Below, in pieces: positions 15,192-23,600 of a DNA stretch of 25,004 bases. The DNA comes from a virus. The number at the start of each line of letters is the position of its first letter. Positions within the stretch are counted from its first letter, which is position 1. The notes under the pieces were generated by a model. It was not told the DNA's origin, did no database searches, and was given only the letters and a program-made list of their open reading frames with translations. Both the position numbers and the translations under genes were made by a program. The stretch spans positions 1 through 25,004 of IMG/VR virus record IMGVR_UViG_3300030090_003676, one strand, 5' to 3'.

Positions 15192-16675
15192 TGTGGGGGA
15201 GCAGATTGGTGGGTGATAATTACGACGCACCTGTTGAAGGCTTAGACCCTAATCTTGCACTCATTGTCAAAGAATTGGCACAACACCCCGAATTCAGTAA
15301 GTCCGGTGATATATCATTGCCTAAAATGGGCGATGCTACGCCAACACCTTCCCAAGGCCAAGGGACATTGAGCCCAAAACAAAATGAAGGGATAGCCGAC
15401 CCTAGAGCAGAAAAAGAGCGCCGTCAGAAATTGATGGCAACGGCTCAACAACTTGGTGTAGAGGCTGGCGGCGCACCTCCTGAGCAAATGCAGTTATCCA
15501 TGCCCGTCTCGGGCAATGGGTGGTTTGAGACATATTTCGGCAAACCTGCTGAAACACTTGTCAAGGATTTGAGAATGGCGCGACGGACTCACAAGGATTT
15601 CAAAGTGGACATTGATGATGCAATTACAGCAGTGCGTCTTGTCAAGCGCATGGAAGTCGATGAGACGTTGAAAGCAATACCGTGGAGCGGCAATCATGAA
15701 AATTCTATGCGCAATCTTGGTTTATCAGACCGTGACTTGACAGCATTGCGCAAGTATGCTACACCGCGCGAAGTAAGTTTGAGACAGGCGTGTGTTATGT
15801 GGGAACGTGCAGATTCTACAATTGAGCGATTGAACAAACACGAAGACGTGTGGGGTTCAGTTGAGCAAGCGGAATGGCTTGAGGCGTTGCAGTTGAAGAA
15901 GGATGCGAAGAAGCAGTGGAAGAATACATTGCATCAAGTTGACAATCTCTCAAAGAGCGAGGCCACATGGCTCACAAAATCCGTTCATTTCCTCGATACT
16001 AATGGTGTGACACAGACTCGCGCACTGTGTGAGAACATCAATGACCGCAATTTGACTACGCAGAAACTTGGTACGTTACTCAAAATGTATGGTGAAGACT
16101 TTGGTATTGTCAAAGCATCACGCAGTGCGTGGTCTTTGTTGCGCACCAATGGTACTATTCTTGTAAAAGACCCGTGGGCATACGCGGCAGGCTTTATTGA
16201 CGCTGATGGTTACATCACCATCACCAAACGTGGTGAGCCGCGCGCTGGAATAATTGCCACAGGTGAACGAGGACGTGTTCATTGTGAGAATTTGCACAAG
16301 GTTCTTGGTTGTGGCGTTCTACAACTCGACCTGAAAATTCACAAGAACAGTGTCCGTAGTCAACATCGACTTCAATTCTATTCCAAAGCCGATTTGCATA
16401 AATTGCTGAAAGGTGTTGAGCCACACTTGCACTTGAAAAAACAACAGGCCCGTGCCGTTATGGAACTCTTGGGACTTGGGCGCGAGGATATAGCAAAAGC
16501 ACGCAAGGCTGAATTGCAACGAATTGTCAAGTGGAACAATTGGAAAGACACAAAGGCGGATGACCTACTCGCGGAATGGGGCGTAGATGTGGAGACGGTC
16601 GAAAAATGGGAGACGCGCGACCCCGAAATCGTGCAACTTGGTATCGAAGCCGAGCGTTTGATGGGTGGTCTATGA
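15188..16675 (+). CDS. protein with C-terminal LAGLIDADG endonuclease-like domain
   Basis: A 495-aa protein from ATG 15188, overlapping the terL stop by 4 bases (ATG 15191 is also possible). Residues 1-90 are polar and probably flexible. About 95-320 is a charged helical region, with a possible winged-helix-like segment at about 290-325 (LTTQKLGTLLKMYGEDFG). YAAGFIDADGYITI at 332-345 is a clear LAGLIDADG motif, followed by the expected beta-rich part (LDLKIHKNSVRSQHRLQFYS) to about residue 430 and a helical tail. One motif means that, if active, it would work as a dimer. No intein splice residues are seen and the gene is unbroken. It may be a homing endonuclease fused to a viral domain, or a LAGLIDADG fold reused for DNA binding. 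The N-terminal half is unrecognised. Confidence 0.82.
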   Translation: MMWGSRLVGDNYDAPVEGLDPNLALIVKELAQHPEFSKSGDISLPKMGDATPTPSQGQGTLSPKQNEGIADPRAEKERRQKLMATAQQLGVEAGGAPPEQMQLSMPVSGNGWFETYFGKPAETLVKDLRMARRTHKDFKVDIDDAITAVRLVKRMEVDETLKAIPWSGNHENSMRNLGLSDRDLTALRKYATPREVSLRQACVMWERADSTIERLNKHEDVWGSVEQAEWLEALQLKKDAKKQWKNTLHQVDNLSKSEATWLTKSVHFLDTNGVTQTRALCENINDRNLTTQKLGTLLKMYGEDFGIVKASRSAWSLLRTNGTILVKDPWAYAAGFIDADGYITITKRGEPRAGIIATGERGRVHCENLHKVLGCGVLQLDLKIHKNSVRSQHRLQFYSKADLHKLLKGVEPHLHLKKQQARAVMELLGLGREDIAKARKAELQRIVKWNNWKDTKADDLLAEWGVDVETVEKWETRDPEIVQLGIEAERLMGGL

Positions 16676-17100
16676 TGAGCGCGTTTTCACAGGCATGGCA
16701 GATTCTCAAAAGAGAAGACGATTACATCAGGGAAGAATTGGCACGGATGGGTGGACAGCACGAACAAGAAATCTTTGGTGCTGGTGCCGATGATGATGCC
16801 GCACTTTCTGCCATTCGCTCTACTGATGGTGGCTCATGGTATGACCATTTGAAGCGACTCAAGCAACGCGAAGAAGATGTGTTTGATGAAGCGAGTCAAG
16901 AGGCTGAATTGTCCATGAGTCAGCCCCCCTTCCTTACCCCATCTGAGAGACAGAGAGCAATCGAGAATTTGAAGTGGGGCAAGCGCCACGCTGTAAGGCG
17001 GATATATCCGCCTATGGGTCACCACGACCGCCGGGAGATTCACCGTCGTGCAGGGAGTCTGCCTGAACGCTTTTCTGAATATAGGGTTGATGTAGAATGA
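16672..17100 (+). CDS. small hypothetical protein with AWxxLK N-terminus
   Basis: A 142-aa protein from ATG 16672 (ATGA overlap of 4 bases; GGGTGGT at 16664-16670 upstream); ATG 16675 is equally possible. The N-terminus MMSAFSQAWQILKRED resembles that of the protein at 612-1760 and the C-terminus of the one at 12462-13793. The rest is charged and helical, with a basic C-terminal part (WGKRHAVRRIYPPMGHHDRR). No family is recognised. It lies between the LAGLIDADG gene and portal in one transcript. Confidence 0.78.
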   Translation: MMSAFSQAWQILKREDDYIREELARMGGQHEQEIFGAGADDDAALSAIRSTDGGSWYDHLKRLKQREEDVFDEASQEAELSMSQPPFLTPSERQRAIENLKWGKRHAVRRIYPPMGHHDRREIHRRAGSLPERFSEYRVDVE

Positions 17101-17300
17101 AGAAGCCAAAGGGTGTCGCTGTGATGCGCATTATGATTAAGCCGAAGAAGGGCGGGTCGGATGAGTCACCTGTTGACGACGACCCGGACGACGACTATGA
17201 CGGCCCACAGGATGATGAGAGCGGGCACGGTGAAGGCATGAAGGAAGCCATGAAATTGATTCAATCGTTGTTAGGCGGAGGTGACGAAGAAGATGCCTGA
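17097..17300 (+). CDS. small acidic protein before portal
   Basis: A 67-aa protein from ATG 17097, with a 4-base overlap with the upstream gene. A basic N-terminal 20 residues is followed by a strongly acidic, Asp/Gly/Pro-rich middle (about 21-46) and a short amphipathic helix (MKEAMKLIQSLLGGG). No family is recognised. Its end overlaps the portal start by 8 bases and contains the portal's Shine-Dalgarno, so translation of the two is probably coupled. Confidence 0.65.
   Translation: MKKPKGVAVMRIMIKPKKGGSDESPVDDDPDDDYDGPQDDESGHGEGMKEAMKLIQSLLGGGDEEDA
17277..17283 (+). promoter_or_regulatory. ribosome binding site that sets the portal start
   Basis: GGAGGTG lies nine bases before the ATG at 17293. 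The alternative GTG at 17281 falls inside this site, so ATG 17293 is taken as the start of the portal gene. Confidence 0.75.
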
Positions 17301-19158
17301 TGAAGAGCAGTCCCGAATCGGCCGATTTCTCGGTGCGCTGACCAAACCGTTCCGGCGTTCCTCTACACCTGAACCACAAATGCCCTTGTGGAAGGCAGGT
17401 ATTCAAGAGCCTGTCCTCGTGCAGGGTGTCACAATTCCCGCGCTGTATGCGACAGTGCAAGAATCCATCATTCTCCGTACCACAATCAACACACTGTGTC
17501 AGGAAATTTTCAGGCGCGGTTACTATTGGGAGAAGAAATTCCACAAGAAGTGTATAGAGTGTGATGAGGAATATCAGCATGATGTTGAAGTTTGCACATT
17601 GTGCGGTGGTGAAGTTAGGGAACCTGATGTTGACCAATTGATGTACCCAAAGTGGTTGCTTGAACAGCGTAATGACCAAGACCAATCCTTCTACGATGTG
17701 ATGCGCGAAGTCGAATGGGACCTGAATATCGTCGATGATGCGTTCCTTGTAATGCAGAAGGAATACTTCATCGATGAGAAGACCAAAGAGACAGAGTTTT
17801 TCCGTATCAAGTCCTTGATGCGCGCTGACCCTACGTTCATGCGACTCGTTGCAGACAAGCGTGGTGTGCGCGGTGGGCGCTGGTTGATTTGCCCACGCGC
17901 GTCATGCAGAGACAAGACATACCCGCATAACGACGAGCATTCAGAATGTGAGCGATGTGGGCAGATGTTGCAAGATGTGTGGTTTGTCAACAGCGCGGGT
18001 GCTGGCAAAACGCAGTATTATCTTGAAGGTGAAGTCATCCACATATCAAAATTCAATCCATCCAAACTCTATGGGCGCAGTCCTGTCGCGACCATGTGGC
18101 GCCAAGCGATGACGCTGGCCGCGATGGACAACTACATGTATTTGGCATACTCAAAGCGCAGAATCCCGCGTGGTGTTCTTGCGATTACTACGGACAACAT
18201 TCAATCTACTGCATCGTTTTGGAAGGGTGCCGAAGAGAAGATGGAGCGCGACCCGCACTACATTCCGAAAGTCGGTATCGAAAGTGCGTCAGGTCGCGGT
18301 AAAGTCGAATTCGTTAGATTCATGGACAGCATGGACGAGATGCAATATGCACAAGTGCGTGACGAGATTCGTCAGCGCATTGCATCGTTCTATGGTGTGT
18401 CCAACATCTTCATGATGGACACCGGTAAAGGTGGACTCAATAACGAAGGTATGCAAATCCTTGTCACGAATCGCGCAGTCGAGTTTGGACAGCACATTTA
18501 CACCCGCGATTTATTCCCGCGCATGTTGGAAGAAATGGGTGTCACTGATTGGAAAGTCACACTCTACCCGAACGAAGAAGAGGATGATGTCACACGACTA
18601 CGGCGCGACGAGATGGAAGTCAATGTCGCACAGCGTATGACCCAACTTGGGTTCCAACCTGAATTGAAAGAAGATGCCGCGCGTGATATTCGTTTTGTTT
18701 ACAAGAAGCCTGAACCGGAGGAAGCCGCTATGGGAGGCCAGCCACCTATGGGAGGAGGCGCGCCACCTATGGGAGGTGGGATGCCACCACCAATGCCGGG
18801 TGGAATGCCCGGAGGTATGCCCGGAGGTATGCCCGGCGGGCGCGGAATGCCACCCGGACGCGGAATGCCACCCGGAGGTGCGCCACCTATGGGAGGTGGA
18901 ATGCCACCCGGAGGCATGCCAATCCAGCGCGGTGAGCCAATGGCAGGTCTCGGTGAAAGCACAGGGATGCGTGACAGAGGCCCTGCGCCTGTTGAAGAAG
19001 TGCAAGGTCAAAGTGGTCATCCGACCGGCGGTAAGAAGAAACAGCGCGGGTCAGAAAAGGGGCCAATGGAGAAAGTTGTTGACGCGATTGAAAGTGCCAA
19101 AGAAGGGGCCTATATGGGCGTGAATGGCAAGCGTAAGGAATCAGGCTTCAATCAGTAA
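17293..19158 (+). CDS. portal protein with zinc ribbons and Met/Gly/Pro-rich tail
   Basis: A 621-aa portal protein, forming the ring at the capsid vertex through which TerL packs DNA. Portal features include the N-terminal IGRFLGALTKPF region, a core with VIHISKFNPSKLYGRSPV, a helical stem region (AMDNYMYLAYSKRRIPRGV), and QRIASFYGVSNIFM with TGKGGLNNEG, typical of portal wing and crown segments. Two zinc-ribbon-like sites are inserted: CIEC (87-90) with CTLC (101-104), and Cys200/Cys205 with Cys219/Cys222. Residues about 480-545 are a repetitive Met/Gly/Pro-rich tract, followed by a charged tail. ATG 17293 is supported by its Shine-Dalgarno. Position after terL agrees. The call rests on core motifs and context, not on a search. 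Confidence 0.88.
   Translation: MPDEEQSRIGRFLGALTKPFRRSSTPEPQMPLWKAGIQEPVLVQGVTIPALYATVQESIILRTTINTLCQEIFRRGYYWEKKFHKKCIECDEEYQHDVEVCTLCGGEVREPDVDQLMYPKWLLEQRNDQDQSFYDVMREVEWDLNIVDDAFLVMQKEYFIDEKTKETEFFRIKSLMRADPTFMRLVADKRGVRGGRWLICPRASCRDKTYPHNDEHSECERCGQMLQDVWFVNSAGAGKTQYYLEGEVIHISKFNPSKLYGRSPVATMWRQAMTLAAMDNYMYLAYSKRRIPRGVLAITTDNIQSTASFWKGAEEKMERDPHYIPKVGIESASGRGKVEFVRFMDSMDEMQYAQVRDEIRQRIASFYGVSNIFMMDTGKGGLNNEGMQILVTNRAVEFGQHIYTRDLFPRMLEEMGVTDWKVTLYPNEEEDDVTRLRRDEMEVNVAQRMTQLGFQPELKEDAARDIRFVYKKPEPEEAAMGGQPPMGGGAPPMGGGMPPPMPGGMPGGMPGGMPGGRGMPPGRGMPPGGAPPMGGGMPPGGMPIQRGEPMAGLGESTGMRDRGPAPVEEVQGQSGHPTGGKKKQRGSEKGPMEKVVDAIESAKEGAYMGVNGKRKESGFNQ
18730..18935 (+). repeat. Met/Gly/Pro coding repeat in portal
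   Basis: Short units such as ATGCCCGGAGGT and CCACCTATGGGAGG recur many times and encode GGMPGGMPGGMPGG and PPMGGG blocks. The DNA is a degenerate tandem repeat prone to length change. Most units are multiples of three, so the frame is kept. Confidence 0.85.
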
Positions 19159-19190
19159 GTTGAATAAGTCGATGTGCGTGGGGTGAGAAC

Positions 19191-19550
19191 ATGGCGAGTG
19201 ACGCGATTACCAAGATGGACCCAATGCTCCGCAAGTTGGAGAACGACGTTGCGGCGGTCAAAGACGCATTAAAGAACGAAGATATGATAGCCGCACAACA
19301 ACTACTGCGCAGTATCAATCAGACCAGCGATTTCCTAGCAGATGATGTAATGAGCATTCAGAAAGGGGCTATCGAAAAGCCTGTCGGGCCTAATGATATG
19401 TTCGCGGGCGGTGTACCAATTCGACAATTCAACGAGACTGAGCAACTTCTCGATGTTGGGGACCGAAGCGGTTTACTCAAAGGTACAATCATGCCTGCGC
19501 GCATTGGTAGCATTATGAAGCCACAGCGGTCCCCCGGACAAAGGCTGTGA
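19191..19550 (+). CDS. small helical hypothetical protein
   Basis: A 119-aa protein from ATG 19191, with GGGGTGAG three bases upstream. The first 65 residues look like a long helix or helical hairpin (MLRKLENDVAAVKDALKNED, then LLRSINQTSDFLADDVMSIQ). The C-terminal half is Gly/Pro-rich and polar. No family is recognised. A 32-base gap separates it from portal, and it begins a run of four small genes that may be portal-associated or head-completion proteins; that is context only. Confidence 0.75.
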   Translation: MASDAITKMDPMLRKLENDVAAVKDALKNEDMIAAQQLLRSINQTSDFLADDVMSIQKGAIEKPVGPNDMFAGGVPIRQFNETEQLLDVGDRSGLLKGTIMPARIGSIMKPQRSPGQRL

Positions 19551-19554
19551 TACC

Positions 19555-19839
19555 GTGCGACGAGTTGCGGCCGGTGAAGCGACAAAGTTTGATGGCCTTT
19601 TGCACAAAGGCTTGCCGTTACGCGTTTTGAGTGATAACGACCTGATATTGAAGGATGATGGTTTCTATGACACCGAAGGTGACGAAGGGCCTGACAAAGA
19701 GCAGGCAATGCAATTGTGCAGATACTTGAGCATGGCTATTTCCGCCGCTGTGGAATTAGGCGATGATGAAGTGGAAGCCGAGTTGGCTGATTTGTCTGAC
19801 CGTTGTGAATTAAAGTATGGGGTGAATCCCCATGAGTGA
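19555..19839 (+). CDS. small acidic hypothetical protein
   Basis: A 94-aa protein with start GTG 19555, four bases after the previous stop; GGCTGTGAT just upstream is a weak Shine-Dalgarno. Residues 5-40 look beta-rich (LPLRVLSDNDLILKDDGFYD), and 48-90 are acidic and helical (ISAAVELGDDEVEAELADLS). No family is recognised. It overlaps the next gene by 8 bases. Confidence 0.72.
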   Translation: MRRVAAGEATKFDGLLHKGLPLRVLSDNDLILKDDGFYDTEGDEGPDKEQAMQLCRYLSMAISAAVELGDDEVEAELADLSDRCELKYGVNPHE

Positions 19840-20203
19840 AGAAGACCCCGTTCACCGATTGCTTAACGCGCTCATCACCAAGATGGAAAAGATGGACGTT
19901 GAAATGGGCGAAATGCGCCAACAGATGCGCAATCCTGATACAATTCTCAAGCGTGCTGGTTTTGTCCGCGCGCATTCCCCAAGTGTCAATGATGTGTGGG
20001 GCGACCCCTTGCGGGGTGACCGCAGTGGCGTTATTGAAAAGGCCGGTGACGGTTCTGAAATCGACGTAGTCGGTATGCCATCATCTAACCAAGAATGGCA
20101 CGACATGGAATGGGCCGACATTCACGCGCTGGCTGAATCAGCAGGCGCACCAGCAGACCGAGGATTCACAACAAATAGACGAGCAGTCGAGGCAGGTGAG
20201 TAG
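19832..20203 (+). CDS. small hypothetical protein
   Basis: A 123-aa protein from ATG 19832, with GGGGTGAAT (19819-19827) as Shine-Dalgarno inside the end of the previous gene. The N-terminal 35 residues form a Met/Glu-rich coiled-coil-like helix (LLNALITKMEKMDVEMGEMR). The middle contains NDVWGDPLRGDRSG, and the end is polar. No family is recognised. Translation is probably coupled to both neighbours. Confidence 0.75.
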   Translation: MSEEDPVHRLLNALITKMEKMDVEMGEMRQQMRNPDTILKRAGFVRAHSPSVNDVWGDPLRGDRSGVIEKAGDGSEIDVVGMPSSNQEWHDMEWADIHALAESAGAPADRGFTTNRRAVEAGE

Positions 20204-20204
20204 A

Positions 20205-20645
20205 ATGGTAAGACCGATTAAAGTAGAACCGGGCGAATGGTCCGAAGTGCAAGACCTTCTTGAGAAGGCAAACGAGTTAGAAGAGCGACTGGTAAAGGCG
20301 AGTGAATACGTCGATGACAGCGAATTGCGCGATGTGAGTGGTGTTGAAGAAGTAAGACCTGTCCATTATTGGACAAATCAACAACTACCTGATGACCCTG
20401 AAGTTGTTCAGCGTTCACAGCCCAAAGCAGAATCGGTTCGATTCTTGCAGGCGAATCCTCACGCTGACGGTGGCGCATTAAGTGCGCACGTTACTGAAGG
20501 CGGTACAGGTAGACCTGAAGGAATCACCAATGAAAAGACCATTTTCGGTAAGTCAGAATTACTCGGCGCATGGAAGGAAGACAATCCCTTCGTGCTAAAG
20601 CAACTTGTTGAGAAAGCCGAAGCCCTCGCCCGCCGTGTTCAGTAA
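20205..20645 (+). CDS. small hypothetical protein, helical ends
   Basis: A 146-aa protein. ATG 20205 is chosen because AGGTGAG (20194-20200) lies four bases upstream; the in-frame GTG at 20196 is inside that site. The N-terminus is a Glu/Lys/Leu helix (WSEVQDLLEKANELEERLVK), the middle is polar and Gly-rich, and the C-terminus is another helix (VLKQLVEKAEALARRVQ). No family is recognised. Last of the four small genes after portal. Confidence 0.75.
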   Translation: MVRPIKVEPGEWSEVQDLLEKANELEERLVKASEYVDDSELRDVSGVEEVRPVHYWTNQQLPDDPEVVQRSQPKAESVRFLQANPHADGGALSAHVTEGGTGRPEGITNEKTIFGKSELLGAWKEDNPFVLKQLVEKAEALARRVQ

Positions 20646-20659
20646 ACGGCGGTGATGGG

Positions 20660-23600
20660 ATGCGAGAAGGCGCAAAAGAAGTTTGGGCGCGCGCTCGCTT
20701 TGATTTTATCAACAGCGATTACGACAAAGATGATGCCGCGGCTTTGCTATATGCGGCACTTGATGCCGACAGAAGGGGCGTGCCTGTATTACGCAGTGAC
20801 GCCGTGTTTGTCGAATACGCGTCTCAGATTATCAAAGCAGACCGCTTTTTGAGTAGACCATATCCCGAAAAATATCTTGATGAACAACTCAACCCCGGCT
20901 ATACGCGGGGGTCTCCACCCATTGTGCCAAATTCTCTTTTGCGTCAAATCGCGAGGCCGCATCAGGAATATCTTAGTTCTAGTGATGAGGAGAAGCGACA
21001 ATACCACCGTAACATCATGAGTGGTCGTTTTGAATATGATTCACCGGACGAAGAGCAAACAGGTACGCAAGACATGTTGCATCATGATTCTCACCCAATA
21101 CAGCAGTTGAATGTCTTTCGTTACCGTTCCAAAAAAGACAGGTATTCGCCATTTAATATGCTGATGCGCTCATTGTATCACCCCGAAGGTGGAGGTTGGT
21201 CGAAAATATACAGTGAGGGCGAACGAAAGCATGAGCAGGCCACACTGAAAAGCAAGCACCCTCATCATTCACCGACCAATTTAGGCCAATACACAGGCAA
21301 CATCACACTTGATACTCTTCATGAACGCGGAAAGGAAAGATGGTTGAATTGGTATCGTGGTGAATTTCAAAAAGAGCCTAAAAACCCTGATAGAGATTAT
21401 TTCAATTTCAAATTGCGTGAGTGGGATGGATATAATGCACTCAAATGCTATGACGCCGATGGTGAATTGCTGAATGATGAAGACATGGCGCAAGCGATGT
21501 TAGTTGACCCTAGCATATATGACGCGGACAACCAAAAAGGATGGCGCATGGGTCGTAATGCTTTCACATACGGTGTGGAAAATTTGAGTCCACAAGAGCG
21601 TCACTTTGTTGGTCAATGGGTTGCAGAAGGTAAGCCGCAAAACGCAAAGCATATTTTTGATGCGAATGGTATGGGTAAGGATTCTGATTGGATTCCCTTC
21701 TTGAAGCGACAAGAATTGGTACGCCTGTCTCGTGAAGCGCACAAAGCGCGCACGCCCGGCATTTCTCCCGGCATTATCAACCAAAGGGCCGACCATAGTG
21801 GGACACAAGCAGGGACAACAAGTGTTGCGGATGCAAATGCTAAGACCATTGAGCGCTCATTGTCCAAGTTACAACTCGACAAAAACGGTGATTTTTCGCA
21901 CTATGGGTCACCTGATTCAGATGACCAAATGAGTGCCTATGAATGGATTCGCAAACAAGCGTTTGAGAAGGGCTTGATGGGCAATGAGGATATTGATGAA
22001 AGCGTGCGTGAGTATTATGGTTTACCGAATATGGCTGAAGACGGTACGCTACATTACAAGACTGACAAGCATGGGCATCATGTCTCTGACAAAGAAAAAA
22101 ATGACAACCCATATCTTCGTCTCGCTAAATATGCGGAAATGGGCTTACTGCCTGTAGGTGCATTTACACAACTGACAACTGGAACAGAAGAAAACCAAAA
22201 CAGCCCATACATCACTCGGGTTGAGAATTCGCAAAAAGCCGGTGAAATGATACGAGACGGTATGGGCTCATTCGTTCATAATATCAACAGCGATGGTGAC
22301 CCATCATTTTCATGGATTTTCGGCACAATGTACGGTGACACTGGTGGGCAGGGTCTTGACCCAAACGCGTTATTGTATGCTGACGATGAAATACATCCCG
22401 GTTTATTCACTGAATCATTGCCCGGCGATTTCATGCCGATGATTCACGAAGGTAGAGAAGTGTCTGATAGTACGCCTCAAGAAAGATTTGATGCACAAAA
22501 AGACATGTTTGCCGCATTCCAAGAGGGCACGCCTAATTTAGGTGGGATGGGGAGACAGATACGAGAAGCACACCGAGGAACGCGCAACGTCATGGCGTCC
22601 GACGTTATGAGTAATACTGAACAGCAAGCACACCATAGGTTGCATCAGCAACCGTGGAAATCTGTTAACCGAATGTCAATCAATGGTGATGTTAGCAGAT
22701 TTCCCGGTGGCGTTGACCCCCATACGCGAGGAGAAGAGAGCGTTACATCCACTAAGTCTCGTGGTAAATTGCCTGTGAAATATGGACTCATGCTCGCCCT
22801 TAGTGGTGCGGCGCGACATCTTGATGACACTTCTGAATCACAACCACATTGGATTGTAGATACAAGCAACCTACAAAAAACGCTCCAAGACTCTGAATTT
22901 TGGAATGCGCGTGGTGGTGTTCCGTTTGTTGATGCCGGTGAAGATAATCGTCTCAATGAAGAGCAATTGCGCACTATGTTGGGAGATATGGGTGTTCTTA
23001 CAGAAATGCGTGACATTGAGCGTGGGGATGAGCCGGTGCGTGCAGGGGGAACTGCGTCAGAAGACTATTATGGTGGATTTAATGTGTATAACACAGCACC
23101 TCCGGCCACTTTGGCAGAAGGCGCGGGTGATTGGTCACACTTTGAAAATGTGTTAGGTCAAGATTTGGACAAAATTGACCCTATGCAATCCATTGCTACG
23201 TTTGACCCGCGCCATTTTATTGCTTCCGACCAAACCCACGGTCATGAATTGAGTAACCTTGGTCGGGAAGATACTGCACGCCATCTTATGGATAGTGTGC
23301 ATAGTAGCACTCTACCACCTGCGCCTGTCGCGCCACCATCCGCTTTACAAGAGCCTACGCCTGTCGCGCCACCAATTGATGATGCGCAATTTGCTACTCG
23401 TTCTGTACCATTACCCACACCCTCTGACCCAACTGAAAGAGGAAAGTATGTCCGCATGGCCGCACAACAAGGCGTGTGGGGTGACAACAATTCTCTAGTT
23501 ACCCCGTGGGACCTTGATGAGACCGACTCTAATCACCCACGAAACAATACGTTTGTTCGCAATAATGGCGAAGGTGGTGTTGTGTCATACAGCAACCCGC

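Noticed and set aside
15188-16675. Intein
   Set aside because: There is a LAGLIDADG motif but no N-terminal Cys/Ser splice block or C-terminal His-Asn junction, and the host-protein halves on each side are not recognisable.
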